64,000 nt of DNA from Isoetes taiwanensis (GCA_021234155.1 JAJEKV010000047.1:10310081-10374080), one strand, 5' to 3'; counted from the first letter of the stretch, positions 1 through 12,340 are shown. The notes: generated by a model from the sequence alone, not told the origin. Numbers and translations are program-made.

Positions 1-130
1 TTCTTCAATAGATAAGAATTTTTAACCATGAAACATACACAAATACTAAGAATGCAGAGTGAGCAGATTGGAGATTCAGCGTTCAATTTTTAAGAAAAGA
101 AAAACTCAATCATAAACTTACAAGTACTTC

Positions 131-464
131 TCAACGGTAAGATTTCTGGAAGTGAGCACGAGCTCCACAACCACCAAATTTCTTACGTTCGCAGCGTCTA
201 GAATCAGACCAAAAGAGTTCGATCATACCATTGCAAGATTTCCTTTATTTCCCTCTTGGACTGCTCGTCGACATACTTCTGATAATAAGAAACCAAAGCC
301 TTGGCAATGCTCTGGCGGATGGCATAGATCTGGGAGGTATGGCCACCTCCACGAACCCTAATCCTCATATCCACATTGGCAAAGCGTTGGCACCCAAGCA
401 GCAAAATGGACTCGAAGGCCTTGTATCGAAGAATTGCAGGCTCCACCAGTTCGATGGGGCAGCC
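131..464 (-). pseudogene. RPS16: 40S ribosomal protein S16 (uS9) pseudogene, 5'-truncated and frameshifted
   Basis: Translation of the minus strand matches the C-terminal three quarters of cytosolic ribosomal protein S16: a [16 protein letters not shown]-like start, then the [19 protein letters not shown] core, a YYQKYVDE helix and the DRTLLV segment. After TLLV two bases are missing, so the frame meets TGA at 204-206. The remaining C-terminus continues in another frame as [12 protein letters not shown] to the family's usual FQKSYR end, with a TGA at 131-133. Nothing resembling the usual N-terminal QCFGRKKTAVAV part is found upstream (to the right), where the frame degenerates near 470. No intron interrupts the remaining part. 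Loss of the 5' end and absence of introns suggest a processed pseudogene. That origin is inferred; the frameshift is seen directly. Confidence 0.88.
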
Positions 465-2324
465 ATGAAATTAAAAGCCAAATACCTGCAAATCATACTG
501 GCTCAGAATTTGTGCTCAGATTTGTATTTGGGCTTCAGAAGGCTTGATTTGGCCAACAGGAGGGACGCACAACTCAGAGCAGTGTAGCTTATCGGATGAT
601 TGGGAGATATCTTGACTGCTGCTCTTTGAAACCCTAAAACAAACTTTTCATTATGAAAACACATGGAACCCAGAACCCGCAGCACCTGCATACCTGAGAC
701 AAAGAATGCTTCAGATAACCCTAAAATAACCCTAAAGTGAAATAACTCGATGCTTGCATGTATGGCTTATTAGAAAGAAATAGAGGAATAAACATAAAAG
801 GGGGTAAACCATTGGGGATATGGAATTTAGACAATATAAAATGCGGAATGCACTCTAGAAGTACTGATTAATATACCTCGTGCAATATGGCCAACAAATC
901 ATATAAAAACCATAGAAAAAAATGTATAAAAACACAAAAAAAAACCCTGTTATTATGCTACGTATTAAGTTCTATTGGGATTACATTAAGCTTGTCTATC
1001 CCCCCTAAAATGGGAAAAAGAAAATTGAAAAAGGCCTATACAATGGGCTATCATGCAAGATTATTAAGTAGATTGTAGGATATGTACAAAAAAATTGTGC
1101 CGTTTGGCAATATTGATGGGCACTCACATGTATAAATTTAAGTATTTACTGATTGCAAGCAGTGTGAAGTGAGATAACCTTAGAGGACCTCAAGAGACCT
1201 GCTAAAAACTTAGGCTCTTACCCATGTACTTAGCTAACTGTCCTTTGGTTTTGCTGCAGGTAATAGGGTCCTCTACTCGATGTTTTGTATTCTTATAAAT
1301 AAGGAGCTGGAATTATACCTTTTGGCTGAAACATATCGTGTGGAATTTGTGGTGTGCTTGTAGAATGCAATTTCATAATAGTTATAAGTTAACCTTGATG
1401 TGCTACTATTGATAAAGGTAATTTACTTACTCATAACATTAGTTGGGTAGTATTATGCTAGATACACAGTTGTATTATGGTTGATATGGAATTTCAGAGA
1501 TATTTTATATTATTGAAGTATTATATGAAAATGATATTAAAATGACCTTGTATATGACTTAAGATATATGCGCATGTATGTCTTAAGGACTGCTTATTGA
1601 TGCTTGTTTTTCAAGTATAATGGTTTGGGTTGACCAGACCAAAAGGTTTTTGCTTTGTCTTCAGTATAATGGTTATACCAATATCGTAGATAAAGGTTGG
1701 ATACTATTCAGGTGTAAAAATATTTACTAAATCTTTGGATATATTTATTTCATAGGAAACTAGAAACGTTGAGTAAATTGGATCGCATCAATTACTGGAT
1801 TAAGATGATGGTTATGCTGAACTATGACAAATGCAAAATTCCCAGCACTAACGTTGTTGTAGACCATTTTTGTGGTGTATCAAAAATAAGAAAATTCATG
1901 CATGGATCATGTGTAAGGAAATTAATCTGCTGGAAAACATTGGATATTTTTATTTCATAGGGAAATGGCAAAGTTAAGGAACTGGATGTCAGCAAGTAAG
2001 AAGTTATGAGGACCATACTTGGAGTTGCAGCCACGTTTATTGATGAAGATATTGATCATTGGAATAGTACTGAAATTGTTCATTCCAATGGCATTTGTCC
2101 ATGGTGTAAACCACATAACTGATCATATGTGTGCACAAGGTTATGAGTAGTATTCTGATTAAATAAAGCAATACAGGCTGGGTAGGGCCTTGATAACAAC
2201 AATGTCCTAACTCACCTTGTTGCTAAACCATTTTAATGTGCAAAAAATAAAGTTTACTGAGGCTTTTGTGACCTACAGAAGAAGGCAAGATTTTTTTTAT
2301 AATAGGGTCCAAAATTTGTGGCAT
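465..2324. other. intergenic DNA, no supported gene
   Basis: AT-rich sequence with only short open frames and no recognisable protein similarity. It contains one partial copy of a dispersed repeat (846-970, listed separately). No promoter can be assigned to a gene here. Confidence 0.5.
846..970 (+). repeat. partial copy of dispersed repeat R1
   Basis: Resembles 26168-26288 (same orientation) and the matching part of 39386-39624 (inverted). Shared landmarks are GCACTCTAGA, a stretch ending AAAAACACAAA, and a terminal CCCTGTTATTATGCTAC followed by TATTA. This is the most diverged of the three copies in the window. Confidence 0.7.
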
Positions 2325-2470
2325 AATGACCGGCACAATGACCGGCACAGCCTAAGTTCCTAATTGGTACTTTAAATCAAATGATTAGATCTAAAGCTCT
2401 TGGAATAAAGCATGCCATAAATTTGAAGTTGGATAGTCTCCTAATTGGTACTTTAAATCAAATGATTAGA
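2325..2470 (+). repeat. short local duplications
   Basis: AATGACCGGCAC occurs twice back to back at 2325-2348. A 30-bp segment beginning CTAATTGGTACTTTAAATC is repeated at 2360-2389 and 2441-2470. These are local tandem or spaced duplications in non-coding DNA with no known function. Confidence 0.75.
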
Positions 2471-4312
2471 CCTATCGTCTTTAAAAATAATGTTTGTGAA
2501 CATTGTGAAAGTTAAATTCCATACTTTCGGGTATTATTGTATAGATATTTAAGTCGGCCCTAGTTGTAAAAATACAGTAAGGGAGGGTGTTAGAAATAGA
2601 GGTAAGAGTGCTAAAAATGGGTGCCAAATATACACTTCAAATCTTAGGAGGGAACATAGCAAAATAATATTAGTTTTTAATCTGCCGCATAAACGACTTC
2701 TGTTCTTCCAATTTATGCTCGATTCTAGTCATTTGGTCTAGATCTGGTGCTACACTTCATTTTTTCCTCAAAAATATCTGCCCAACATTGAAAGTTCTTG
2801 ATTCATTGATCATTTAACACACAGACTTAGGTATGGCGAAGAAATTATTCCCAGACGGTGTTTCTGGCAGTCCTGGCTTTAAAAGAAGGCATTTTTTGTC
2901 CCAATCCGGTAAATTCTCGCTTCTCTTCTTTTTTCTATTTGAGGTAGCAGGATATTTGCCAATTGCACCTTTTTCCTATCTGTGAATCTGCTGGTTCGAG
3001 CTACAACAAGGTCGGTTGGGGCTATGGCCGTCCATCTGGAGTTCTGTAGCCTTTGTCAAAGGCTCCCATCAGACTGCCTTCTTGAGGCAGTTCATCCACG
3101 TGCATCTCCTTCTGTTGCTATTTTAATCATATTTTAATCGATCACTATATGGACAATGCAAAAAATGTGAAGAACACATCTAGTAGTCATTACTTGGGCA
3201 TCATGGGCATACTGCCATACCAAGCACTGAAAATACCATAAAGCAAATGTGATACCATTGGAGCAAAACTTCTTCCGTGAGTAGTTGATTCAATATGTCT
3301 GATTTTAGGAACTTTCTGAAACAGTTATTAACCAATAAAAGCATTCATAAACCTATCCATCTCATAATTTTCTCATTTGAGCTCATGGCTTTGCTGCATA
3401 ACACAAATAACATGAGATCAAGGCCAATAGTTGCAACCTGAAACCATCTACTAAGCATGAAGGCTAAGAGTTAATAGTATGAGATCCATAAAGACAAAGT
3501 CGAAAAATCCATCCCAAAATGAAAGGAACAATTGCCTCATGTCCAGGCAACAGAGAATAACTTGTATCTATAATTGAATATCTGATGACTGCCCTCCTTC
3601 AAATATTCAGCACCATATCTCATACTAATTTGCTAGAGTTAGAACACCATAGTCTATTCTAGTGGTGCAGTAGGAAACGTCTCAGGATGTCATTGGAAGC
3701 TGGTGCCACTACAACTAAAATCGGCACGACCATGAGGGCATTGCCTTGAAATGAGAGAAAAAGAGATGGCTGCTCCGTTGCATATAGATCTCCATGGACG
3801 GATGCCGCCATAGCCAATTGCAAAAAAAACAAAAGGGGTGTTACCCGAGTTACAGTACTATAGCCTATTCTTGTGGTGCAGTCGAAAACATCTCAAGGTG
3901 TTGGCCGAAAGTCGGTGTCAGAAATGAAGCCCCCATAGCCAGCATTGCCCTTTCCTTTAGACCACCCAGGCTCAGGCATGCACCATTGTCCTTTCCTTTA
4001 GACCACTCTAGGTACAGACATGCACCAGACCGAGATTAACTGTACTAGGAAGGTCGATTTGGTCTGGGTTCAAGGTTGGGGCTTACCAAAATGTTGCTAT
4101 CGCCATTTGATGCCATTCTGTGAAGCTTCACCACAGCCAAATATGGAAGCGCCATACCTGCACTGCCTAACAGAGGATTTGCACGTAAAAGAGCCGCTCC
4201 AACTCTGTTCCATTCTATTCCCCCAGACCGCAGACTTTGTTTGAAGGCAAAGTTTTCTCTCACAGCGAACCCCTGGATATTGACAGATGGAAAATTAGAA
4301 ATGCATACCTTT
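2471..4312. other. intergenic DNA, no supported gene
   Basis: No convincing coding potential. One imperfect local duplication is visible: a segment with CTATTCTAGTGGTGCAG near 3655-3720 recurs near 3860-3925. Otherwise nothing recognised. Confidence 0.45.
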
Positions 4313-5383
4313 AAGGGGAGGTCATGGTCTTTGGACCACTTGATGCGCAAATGGCTATATCTAGAGTTGTGGTGATCCAATTGACAAGCTTAATGGCTCA
4401 TTGTGTTGCCTGCATGAAATCAGAAATTGAAATTGGTATGGACCATGAGAAAACCAGCCAAAGAGAACTCCTTTTTTTTACCGTGATTGACATAGCAATA
4501 CCCAGATGGACCACTTTGGATGGACCAGCAGCAGAATCTAAACAGACTACATTGTAACCATGAAGGACCTTCTATAAACCATGAATAGCACTTACCTACC
4601 AAGCTGATGGACCAACACGCAACTCCAATAAACCCACTGCATACCAGCATTGACCTCTTTACAACTTAGAATGGAACTGCTGTAGATCTTCAAAAAATGC
4701 CCAAATCACCTGAAAATGAGTCTAAATCCTAAATAATATAAACCTAACAGGGGTGAAAGGCTTTGATCATTCATAGCCTTAACTACAGGCTACTTCCAAT
4801 CACCCCTGCTGCAGCACACAGATCAAATAATTAGTACTTGGGATCCCATGTTGATGGCAGCATTACCAATGCAACCAGCAACATGAGTTCCCAAACGAAA
4901 ATATGATAGTTGCAAAACTTAAATATAACTTATGAGCATGTACAGTAGCACTTAATAGTTCATGCAACACTTCAATAGTTCATGGCAAATGCCTTCGACA
5001 CACAACAAGAACAATTAGATACTAAAATTAAGATGGTAATTTGATTAGGACTTACAACTGAGTTCTCTTTGGCTTTGCACACCACTGTTGTGTCTTATAG
5101 CAGATTTCAGCAAAATATGTTAACTAACCAACAAAACTACTGCAACAACTTGAGTAACACATTAGAACATGGGATCTAGGACTCTGATCAGTCCTAGATC
5201 CCATCAAAGCACAAAATTACATGGAACCTAACTTGTCCTAAATAACAACACTGCTACCATGCAATTGATATTGAAATACAACACTACGCACGCTAACTAA
5301 CAGTGAGAAACAATTCCATTGATTGTGTCCAAAATGCCAACAAAACTTGAGCACAATTCAATCACAAAAAAAGGGATATCCCA

Positions 5384-5908
5384 TCACACACCAAGGCCTC
5401 GAAGGATCAAATCAGCCTCTTTCCTGTAAACATAATTTAGAGCCATGGTTTTCTTAACTGCTGGTGTTGCATCAATGGCATCTTCATCAATCTCTTGGAC
5501 GTCACTTTTATTGCTGTAAATTGGCTTGTAAGCATGGTGGCTCTCATCCACATTATCAGCAAAGCCATTGTTTCTGCTATGATATGCATCAGGGTCAGTC
5601 CAATGCCAGTCAGGGTCCAAATCAGCCTTGTTTCCAGCCTTATTCTTGTGATTGTCCCAAGAACAAATGTGTGTGTCCTCATTACTGCATCCCACAAGCT
5701 CATCCTCATCATCATAATCACTAACTTGGCTGTCTATGTACATGGCAGCATCAACAACCAACACCTGAACAACCATAAAAGCCTGCCTGCTCATGTTCAA
5801 GCACATCCTCCACAACTGCATCATGCTCATGTTCATACGGCACATCCTCCACAATTGCTTCATAAACATGAGTAGGCTCAACTGCAGCAACAGTTGGATT
5901 AGCAACAA
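5384..5908 (-). pseudogene. acidic open frame, possibly the tail of a decayed transposase
   Basis: A 174-codon open frame. Its first part is low-complexity, rich in Met and Leu. The rest is acidic, with an SDYDDEDELVGCSNED-like stretch and many Asp, Asn and His residues. No catalytic motif or known domain was recognised. It lies downstream of, and on the same strand as, the psq-type helix-turn-helix fragment at 6423-6770. Between them a Lys/Glu/Arg-rich coiled-coil-like stretch (DADKKQKETAKARKDH, near 6200-6270) is readable with stops. One reading is a pogo/CENP-B-like transposase that has lost its catalytic core. This is inference from position and composition only. Confidence 0.3.
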
Positions 5909-6422
5909 CTAAAAATGGTGTGTGCACAGCTGGAATTATTCCAGATCTAGCTAACTTGTCCCTTGGCTTTCTAACCCTCTCTTTGGCTTTTTCTCATGCA
6001 TCCTTAATCTCTCATGATCAAACCTCTCATGATCAAAGTAAACTTGCATTTCCCATTCTGATCAAAGTACTTTGATCTGAACCTATATAGCACTATGCTG
6101 CTCATATCTAATGTCACTCCTTTTCTGCAATTCCCTTTCCAATCTTGCATCTGCCCTTCTCTTCATGTCAAGTCTTTTTCTCCAATTGTATTTTCTTCCT
6201 ATTCTCTACATGATCCTTTCTTGCCTTAGCTGTTTCCTTTTGTTTCTTATCAGCATCAATTCGAGCTGCAATCATTTAATTACTAGTCACCATTAACCTG
6301 CCTGCTAGCACCTCGGGAAGTTTGGATCTCCTAGCAACAATTGGTTGATGGCTGGCTTGCTTCGGAGCTGCTATTGCTGCTGTAGGGGCAGAATGCAAGT
6401 TTACAATAGAAGTGGATTTTCA

Positions 6423-6770
6423 TCAGACATTTGCACACACCATGCTACAAGTTCTGCCTCCTCCTCTTTTGTCAAACATCTTGGAACAGCCAAATTTCTC
6501 TTCGGTTATCCCATTAACCCAATTCCTAAGAGTTGTCTTAGGAATACCAAAATGCAAGGAGGCCTTTCGTAATGACATAAGGCCATCATCTACAGCATCA
6601 ACAGCCTCCTCCATTTGCTCTTGGATCCAAGAACCTCTACTCATAACTCTAACCCTTTTAGAACTTGGATTTAACACTGGAAGTTGTTCATGAATCAGTC
6701 TCTTAATCCTTTGCTTTAAGGCCTTGGGTGCTGGAGGATCTCTCACAACTCTCCCACTCTTTAATTGCAT
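6423..6770 (-). pseudogene. psq/CENP-B-type helix-turn-helix, N-terminus of a pogo-like transposase
   Basis: A 115-codon frame. Its centre, WIQEQMEEAVDAVDDG followed by MSLRKASLHFGIPKTTLRNW, is the pattern of a pipsqueak/CENP-B DNA-binding helix-turn-helix (an alpha-helical scaffold with S-L-R-K-A...F-G-(I/V)-P-K-(T/S)-T-L). This domain is typical of transposases of the pogo/Tigger/jerky group and binds the transposon ends. The preceding 50 residues are basic. The frame ends soon after the domain, and no DDE catalytic core follows. A full transposase of this kind would be several hundred residues, so this is a truncated remnant. A domesticated short DNA-binding protein is possible but unsupported. 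Confidence 0.6.
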
Positions 6771-7769
6771 GGCAGCAGGCTGAAGATTTCGTAAACCCCC
6801 TCACTCAAGAACTTAAATTAAAGCAAGCAAATAAAAGCACCTAAAGGAGAGCAACAAGAAAGAATGAACCAATGACAGACCCAATAACAGATCTATTTAA
6901 TTATGCTCATCCGATTTTTGGCTGCTACTTTATAGCCGTAGAAATAATGAGGGTTAATTTCTATTTACAAGCTGAAAGGAAATAGGAGAGATCCTTACCT
7001 AACAAATCAATGGCCTTGAGTGCAAGGATGTATGATCTTAAGGCTAGGATTTGCCAGCCTCCACCTGCCTGCAATTTTAATTCAATTATGAGCAATATAC
7101 CAGAAAGAAGTGGGCTATAAGAACGAGCAACAACCTTTTGGCTTACTTGCATCCTTGCATATGACCACAAAGTGGAGATATTACCATGGTCGAGTCAAGG
7201 CAATCATTGCAGCTGCTGCAAGTATTGCTTATAACCAGACTTTTAGGGCTGCCAGAATCATACAGACCTAAGAATGAAGGACGAAATCTTGGAATGTTTT
7301 CCCGAATGGTGCCAAGGAATGTTTCAAAATTCAAAGCCAGCAGCATTAGCTTGAAAATCTCATGCCCTGGGGTTTGATTCAAGCTCTTGGCGCCAGATTT
7401 GCCGCCCAAACTAGACCCTAAAGCATGGTCTAAGGATTAGCCTTCACAAACATTTGTGCTCCCTTCTCTTGCCGCCAAGAGCCTGAATCGTGCCATAACC
7501 GTCTCCTCTGCAGCCGTCCTGGTCCAAGCACGTGCATGCAAGGTGTGAAATGGAGCCATCTCCACCCTATCGCCATCGTCACAGCTCTCGGCATAGGTTC
7601 CACTGGTCGATGTTGCTTGGTCCATTAGGGTTAGGGTTCGTCCATGTATTTTTGTCACGTTGGACTTTTTTTGTCTCTTTAAAGTTTAATGGTTTTAAAC
7701 GGGGGCTTAAGTTTTGGGGGTGGTCCGGACCATTGAACCTCCATGATCCAAAGACCATGACCTCCCCTT

Positions 7770-8930
7770 ATTTAAATAGCATCTGTGTTTCGGCTAAGAT
7801 ATTTGGGCATGTAATTTGGACCCGAAAAGTAAATGCCTGGTCTTACTGTAGCATTTATGGTCCAGAAAGCAATTGGTAAATTGTTAAACATTATTAGGGC
7901 CGTGGCCATTTGACATTTTCACATTTTCACTAGGTAACCTATGTTTTACCTATATGTGAATTATTTGGGTTGTATTTTTGCAAAATGGGTTGTCACTATT
8001 AGCCGAAATGGAAAGCTAAGGCAAATAGCTTGAAATTATTTTCCTACAGTCGAAATTATAGGGCAAAGTCACAGTATAGCATTGGAGCACAGCCTGGGGA
8101 GCTATGGGCATGCCATAAGCTAGAGGCAACAGAGCAAGCTATCGCAAGAGGGAGAGGGACACCCATCGATTCCAAAAAAACAAAGACAAGCAGATTTGCC
8201 TATTTGATTGCACCGAACAGCACGACAGTCAAAGACTTCATTGCAATGCAAAAGGACCAGGTGATCAGCAGACTATATAGAGGAAGTCTCCAACAATAAC
8301 CTGCCGCTTGAAGAAAACCAGAAGAATGTCCGCCCTCTACAAAGGGGGGCGACATCAGCAAAATGGCTCGATCATAGCTTTAGATCCAGGAGAAAAGAAG
8401 AGAAAGCTTTTCTATACTCTAACAGACAAAGCCATCCGATCAAGTTCCATCATCCTTGGCATTTATCTCTGTGCAAAGTTATTCTGCTAAGCATAGCTTG
8501 AAAATAGCAATATGCCTAGCCACTAAAAATGCCGCTTATTTGAGGCTATCGGAAAAAAATATATGTTAGTGCATTTTTTAGTGTATTTTCCTTGCCAAAA
8601 AATTACCGAATTTTTTTTAAGATGACCAGAATTTAGAAGTGGGCGGATTTTTAGGGGCCAAACTCCGTTATTTTCGAACCATGCTGCTCAGTTTTATCAT
8701 CAAAGCATGTATCATTTTTTGGAACAAGGAGTCTTTCCTTCTCGTCTAATAACCTTTCAAAGAAAAGAGTATGTTCACACATAGTTTAATCAAAACAGTA
8801 GTGTAAATATATTTGTAGCTACTAATTAACACACATAAAAATCACTAGTTTGTGTAATACACGTGGAAAATCAAAGCACACATGGATTTTATGTAGGGAG
8901 TTTACGCTTCCAGCCCAGGAGGTTTTGTTC
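7770..8930. other. intergenic DNA, no supported gene
   Basis: Contains two short open frames near 8030-8490 with no recognisable domain. Poly-purine and poly-T tracts occur. Nothing else can be supported. Confidence 0.4.
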
Positions 8931-9480
8931 TCATATATTTGCATGACTTTCACGGCGACTTTGACCTCGCATTACTGGTCCTCCACTATAAATGTGAGCT
9001 GGATCTTCCACATCCTCCTCGTCATGAATCTGCAAGAAATTGTGCAGCACACAAACATGCAACCACCACCGAGGTGAATATGGCAAACGAATTGACATCT
9101 ACTGCAAAATCTTCCATCCATCCTTAAGGAATGCAAAAGCATTTTCAATCAAAACTCCGACCTCTGACAATTTTTTGGAGAAAAGATTTGATTTGTTTAG
9201 GAGTGTCGTTTAGCTCTCTCGTTAGAATCAGCATGAAAGAAAAAATTCTATAGCCTAAATCACCCAACAGAAAGGGTTTGGCTCTCAGTCCACAGATCCT
9301 CCTAATAGGAAGAGCAAGAATCTGCCTGGTCATGAGCTTGTTGTATGAAGAAAAGTATGGAAATGACATGTATCGTGTGATCCCCCCTAGTGCATCACAT
9401 CAAATGTGCCAAACAACCTTGAAGGCATCTCAAGTGCTTAAAGAAGAACAGAATAGATATGATGCCTGCACCAATAGTCA
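8931..9480 (-). pseudogene. PIF/Harbinger (DDE_Tnp_4) transposase remnant
   Basis: Read on the minus strand in shifting frames, this is the C-terminal half of a plant Harbinger-type nuclease. AKPFLLGDLGYRIFSF corresponds to the family's 'L-(L/I)-G-D-x-(G/A)-Y' catalytic-Asp block. VLIENAFAFLKDGWKI corresponds to the 'VENAFGRLKGRWR' block that carries the last catalytic acidic residue. CVLHNFLQIHDEED corresponds to the 'CCVLHN' block, and the frame then runs to a TGA at 8931-8933. At least two frame changes and internal stops separate the blocks, so it cannot encode an active transposase. The N-terminal half is not recognisable. The blocks are in the correct order, which makes the family assignment reasonable. 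Confidence 0.62.
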
Positions 9481-11066
9481 GCTGGTGTGAACCGAGTTGC
9501 TGGCTTTGTAGCGCAAAGAGGTATGAGAGATATGGTCTGCAAGCGTTAGTAGCATGTCTTTTTTTCAGTGATTCTCACGCGCAATAAAGTTCTTGTAGGA
9601 CTTATTATGCAAATGAATATGCAATTCATCCTATCAACCCGTAGTATTGCCATGTGAAATGCCTTTACCATCTAAATGTGGCACTCCCGTATCAACAACT
9701 ATTAGAGCAAGATCAAGCAAATGGTTGAAACTCAATGAATGTTTTGAACAAAACTATGCTCCTAGTGTGATATTAATGTAGAGTGTCCTATTAAAAAGTC
9801 AGCAAAGGTTTGAAATTGGACTACCTATATAAATTTCCAGATTGCACAGTCAATTGATTAAGCTGTAGGATCATAAGTAAGCCAAACCAATAAACAGACA
9901 ACTAAACGTGGTTTTTAACATGCAACATTGAAGGCAAAGGAGGTCAGAAATATCATGTGCACAACAAAATAATGATAGGGAAAGCTTAACTGATGTTTGT
10001 GGTGTGCTTAACAGATCACATACTGATCAGGTGATGAAATAGAGGGATATTTGGCACCATAATTCACTGAAAAGGTAGTGTGTTAGGACTTCTTCAAGAT
10101 GGCTTCTATACTTCAGAAGAAAACATCTACTACATTTTCTAAGTTTTGAATTTCAAGTGTTAATTCTTTAACTTTGATTCCTTCAAAAAGTCTGCTAAGA
10201 GTTTGATAAAAAAAAGTGCTGAAAAGGAGACATGCAGTGTATGCTTGAAATAACAAAAAAGAACAAGAATTCAGAGATTGTGCATTGGCTTGACCTGTTT
10301 CATGCATCCGAACTTAGCAAAGGCTTCAATTTGAGTCTGCAAAACAATATTCAAATTAGTTTCAAAGCTGACCGAACATATAGTTAGTCAAGTTGTTCGG
10401 CTTAATGAATTTCGAAAACAGTCATGTTCAAAATATATAAATACATACCTCCTAAAACACAGGTCGCTTCCACGACTGTAAGCAGGCAAGCTTACTATGT
10501 AAGCAGACAAGCTTTGACTATGCGGATATCTGTCGAATCTTTGAGGCTACACACAATTATAACTTGTTATCTAATAATGAGATGCAAGAATACAGACCAT
10601 GTGGTCCACATGTTTTCAAGAAGCAGGTATGTTGTTTCTTAAGCCACGGCCATTATAAACTCTAACATGATTCAACTATGTTGCATGTCTTGATCGCCAC
10701 TTCCTTTTGCATAGCATTTCATTTAACTTCATCAAAATGCTACTCAAAGCATACCAAGATATCTTAGATATAATATAGGTAATGTTTTGTTTATTGTATT
10801 GTGAACAGAACTCATACACAAGGCCATTGTGCAACAGAGGAAAATGAGCACATACACATGAACATAAAAATAAAATAAATTGATAATGTACAGTTCAGTA
10901 TTGACAATTTACAACCTTAAAGACTGATGTGGTTTTGTGCACTCTTTCTTTCTTCTCCGTTTCCCCTTCAGGGAAGGGTGGAATGAAGGAATCAAAGTTG
11001 CAGATGAGGCAGTTAAGGGGAATGTTTTTTAGTTGATTTCGTAAAGAAGAAGAGAGGGCACCACGG
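9481..11066. other. intergenic DNA, no supported gene
   Basis: AT-rich. No open frame here resembles a known protein and no RNA gene was seen. The right end abuts the 3' side of the HIPP gene. Confidence 0.4.
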
Positions 11067-11216
11067 TTGCATATAAAAGGCTGCAAGAGGGATCTACATG
11101 GCTTTCTTTCTACAAAGGGGAGGAAAAACAGAATTGTTTCAGTTGCTTTTCCAAGAGGATCTACAACAGGGATCTTTTCAGTTGCATATAAAAGACTGCA
11201 ACAGGGATCTACATGA
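11067..11216. repeat. 115-bp spaced direct repeat at the 3' end of the HIPP gene
   Basis: A 35-bp segment beginning TTGCATATAAAAGGCTGCAA at 11067 recurs with few changes at 11182, 115 bp apart. The second copy overlaps the last coding bases and stop codon of the HIPP gene. The downstream copy would therefore lie in its 3' UTR. It looks like a local tandem duplication that reached the end of the coding region. Confidence 0.7.
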
Positions 11217-11872
11217 CGGAGCAACTAGTTGCATTCTCGTCATATCCATAGTCATATTCATAATATTCATAGGGCAGAACCCGGCTATGGCTATAACTGG
11301 ACGTATGGCCATGGCCATAGCTAGAATCGGCATGTTTATACCTAGAATTGTAGTAGGAGGTTATATCAGAATCAGGTTCCTCAAACACAGGAGTAATGAT
11401 GCTCTGAAATGGCGCATAAACGCTGTAATGGCTTCCATACTGGTAGCACCACATGTCAGCATTTTTGGACACTTTTTTAGCCTCCTTAAGCACCTTGCTT
11501 GGGTTCACAGAGCCTGTTACAATTACTCTCTGTTCTGGGTAGTATATCTCCACCGAATGCACCCCTGAAACACCACAAAACTGCACATGAGAGATCTGTG
11601 ACAAATACTCTTGTTAAAAAATTAACTCTTCAGGCCATATCCAGCTAGAGAGAGTTACATCATATGGCCATATCTAACTCGAGTTTACCTCTCATCTTCT
11701 CCAGTGCCTTTCGAACCTTCTTTTCATGCTTCTGTGTGGGCATTTGGACCACCATCTCTACCACCTGAGATACAGATACGAATTTTTAGAACCATTCTAA
11801 AGCATTTATGCATGTGAATGGAGATATGACGGAGCAAAGTACTACCTCAGTTCGAGTGCTAGCAACGCCCAT
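11209..11872 (-). CDS. heavy-metal-associated isoprenylated plant protein (HIPP), HMA domain without Cys pair
   Basis: Three exons on the minus strand join in frame: 11872-11846, 11764-11689 and 11564-11209, with GT-AG introns. They encode 152 residues. Residues 10-70 form an HMA (heavy-metal-associated, beta-alpha-beta-beta-alpha-beta) fold: VEMVVQMPTQKHEKKVRKAL, then GVHSVEIYYPEQRVIVTGSV and the VLKEAKK helix. The second part is Tyr/His/Ser-rich with no clear fold, and the protein ends CSVM, a CaaX box for farnesylation and membrane attachment. Both are hallmarks of plant HIPPs, which bind metals or protein partners at the plasma membrane or in the nucleus. Oddly, the M-x-C-x-x-C metal site is replaced (M-P-T-Q-K-H), so classical thiolate metal binding is unlikely. 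Intact splicing phases and CaaX box argue for a functional gene. Expression is not shown. Confidence 0.85.
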
Positions 11873-12340
11873 ATTTTGAGCTTCTGTTCCGCACTGAAAT
11901 TTGAGTATATTTATACAGGTATTCCTCTGATGTGTTTTTTCTCCTAGCCGTCCGATCTCTCCCAAATCTCTGGTCTTTAGGAAACCTCCAAGGTCTTTCT
12001 TTTTAGTCTATATTATTTGGTCTGGAAACTGTAGGATACTACTAATTGATAAACATATAACATTGACTCTTGCTTGGGCGCATGTCCCCTTGGCCATGCT
12101 TCTGAAGAGCCTACAATGTTGCTACAGAAGAGTTGTGGACACACCAGTAAGTTCCCAAGTTCTTGGGATCTCTCCAGTTTTGGGCTCTGATTATAATTTC
12201 TATTTTACCCCAAAGATTAGACAAGGACGACATCCTCGTATCAGATTAGATTGGATATGGATGACACCCTCATATCTTAATTCTTGTGATGAGCTTCTAT
12301 ATTATTCTTTCTCATCTTTAAACTGTAGATTATAATATAT
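11873..12340. promoter_or_regulatory. putative promoter and 5' flank of the HIPP gene
   Basis: This is the 5' side of the minus-strand HIPP gene. No other gene lies in it and no TATA box was assigned with confidence. Labelled as promoter only from position. Confidence 0.3.

Larger units (their letters stand above)
4313..7769. mobile_element. possible 3.5-kb DNA transposon bounded by 23-bp inverted repeats
   Basis: A 23-bp sequence starting AAGGGGAGGTCATGGTC at 4313-4335 occurs as its exact reverse complement at 7747-7769. Between them lie a psq/CENP-B-type helix-turn-helix transposase fragment (6423-6770, minus) and further open but degenerate sequence. Exact inverted 23-mers 3.4 kb apart enclosing a transposase fragment suggest the ends of a non-autonomous or decayed cut-and-paste element. 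No clear target-site duplication was found, and similarity fades quickly outside the 23 bp, so the boundaries are tentative. Confidence 0.4.

Noticed and set aside
131-464. Functional RPS16 gene
   Set aside because: Two-base deletion before the conserved C-terminus and no N-terminal coding sequence.
5464-5875. Plus-strand His/Cys/Asn-rich frames
   Set aside because: Antisense of the acidic low-complexity frame on the minus strand. No domain, no homology recognised.
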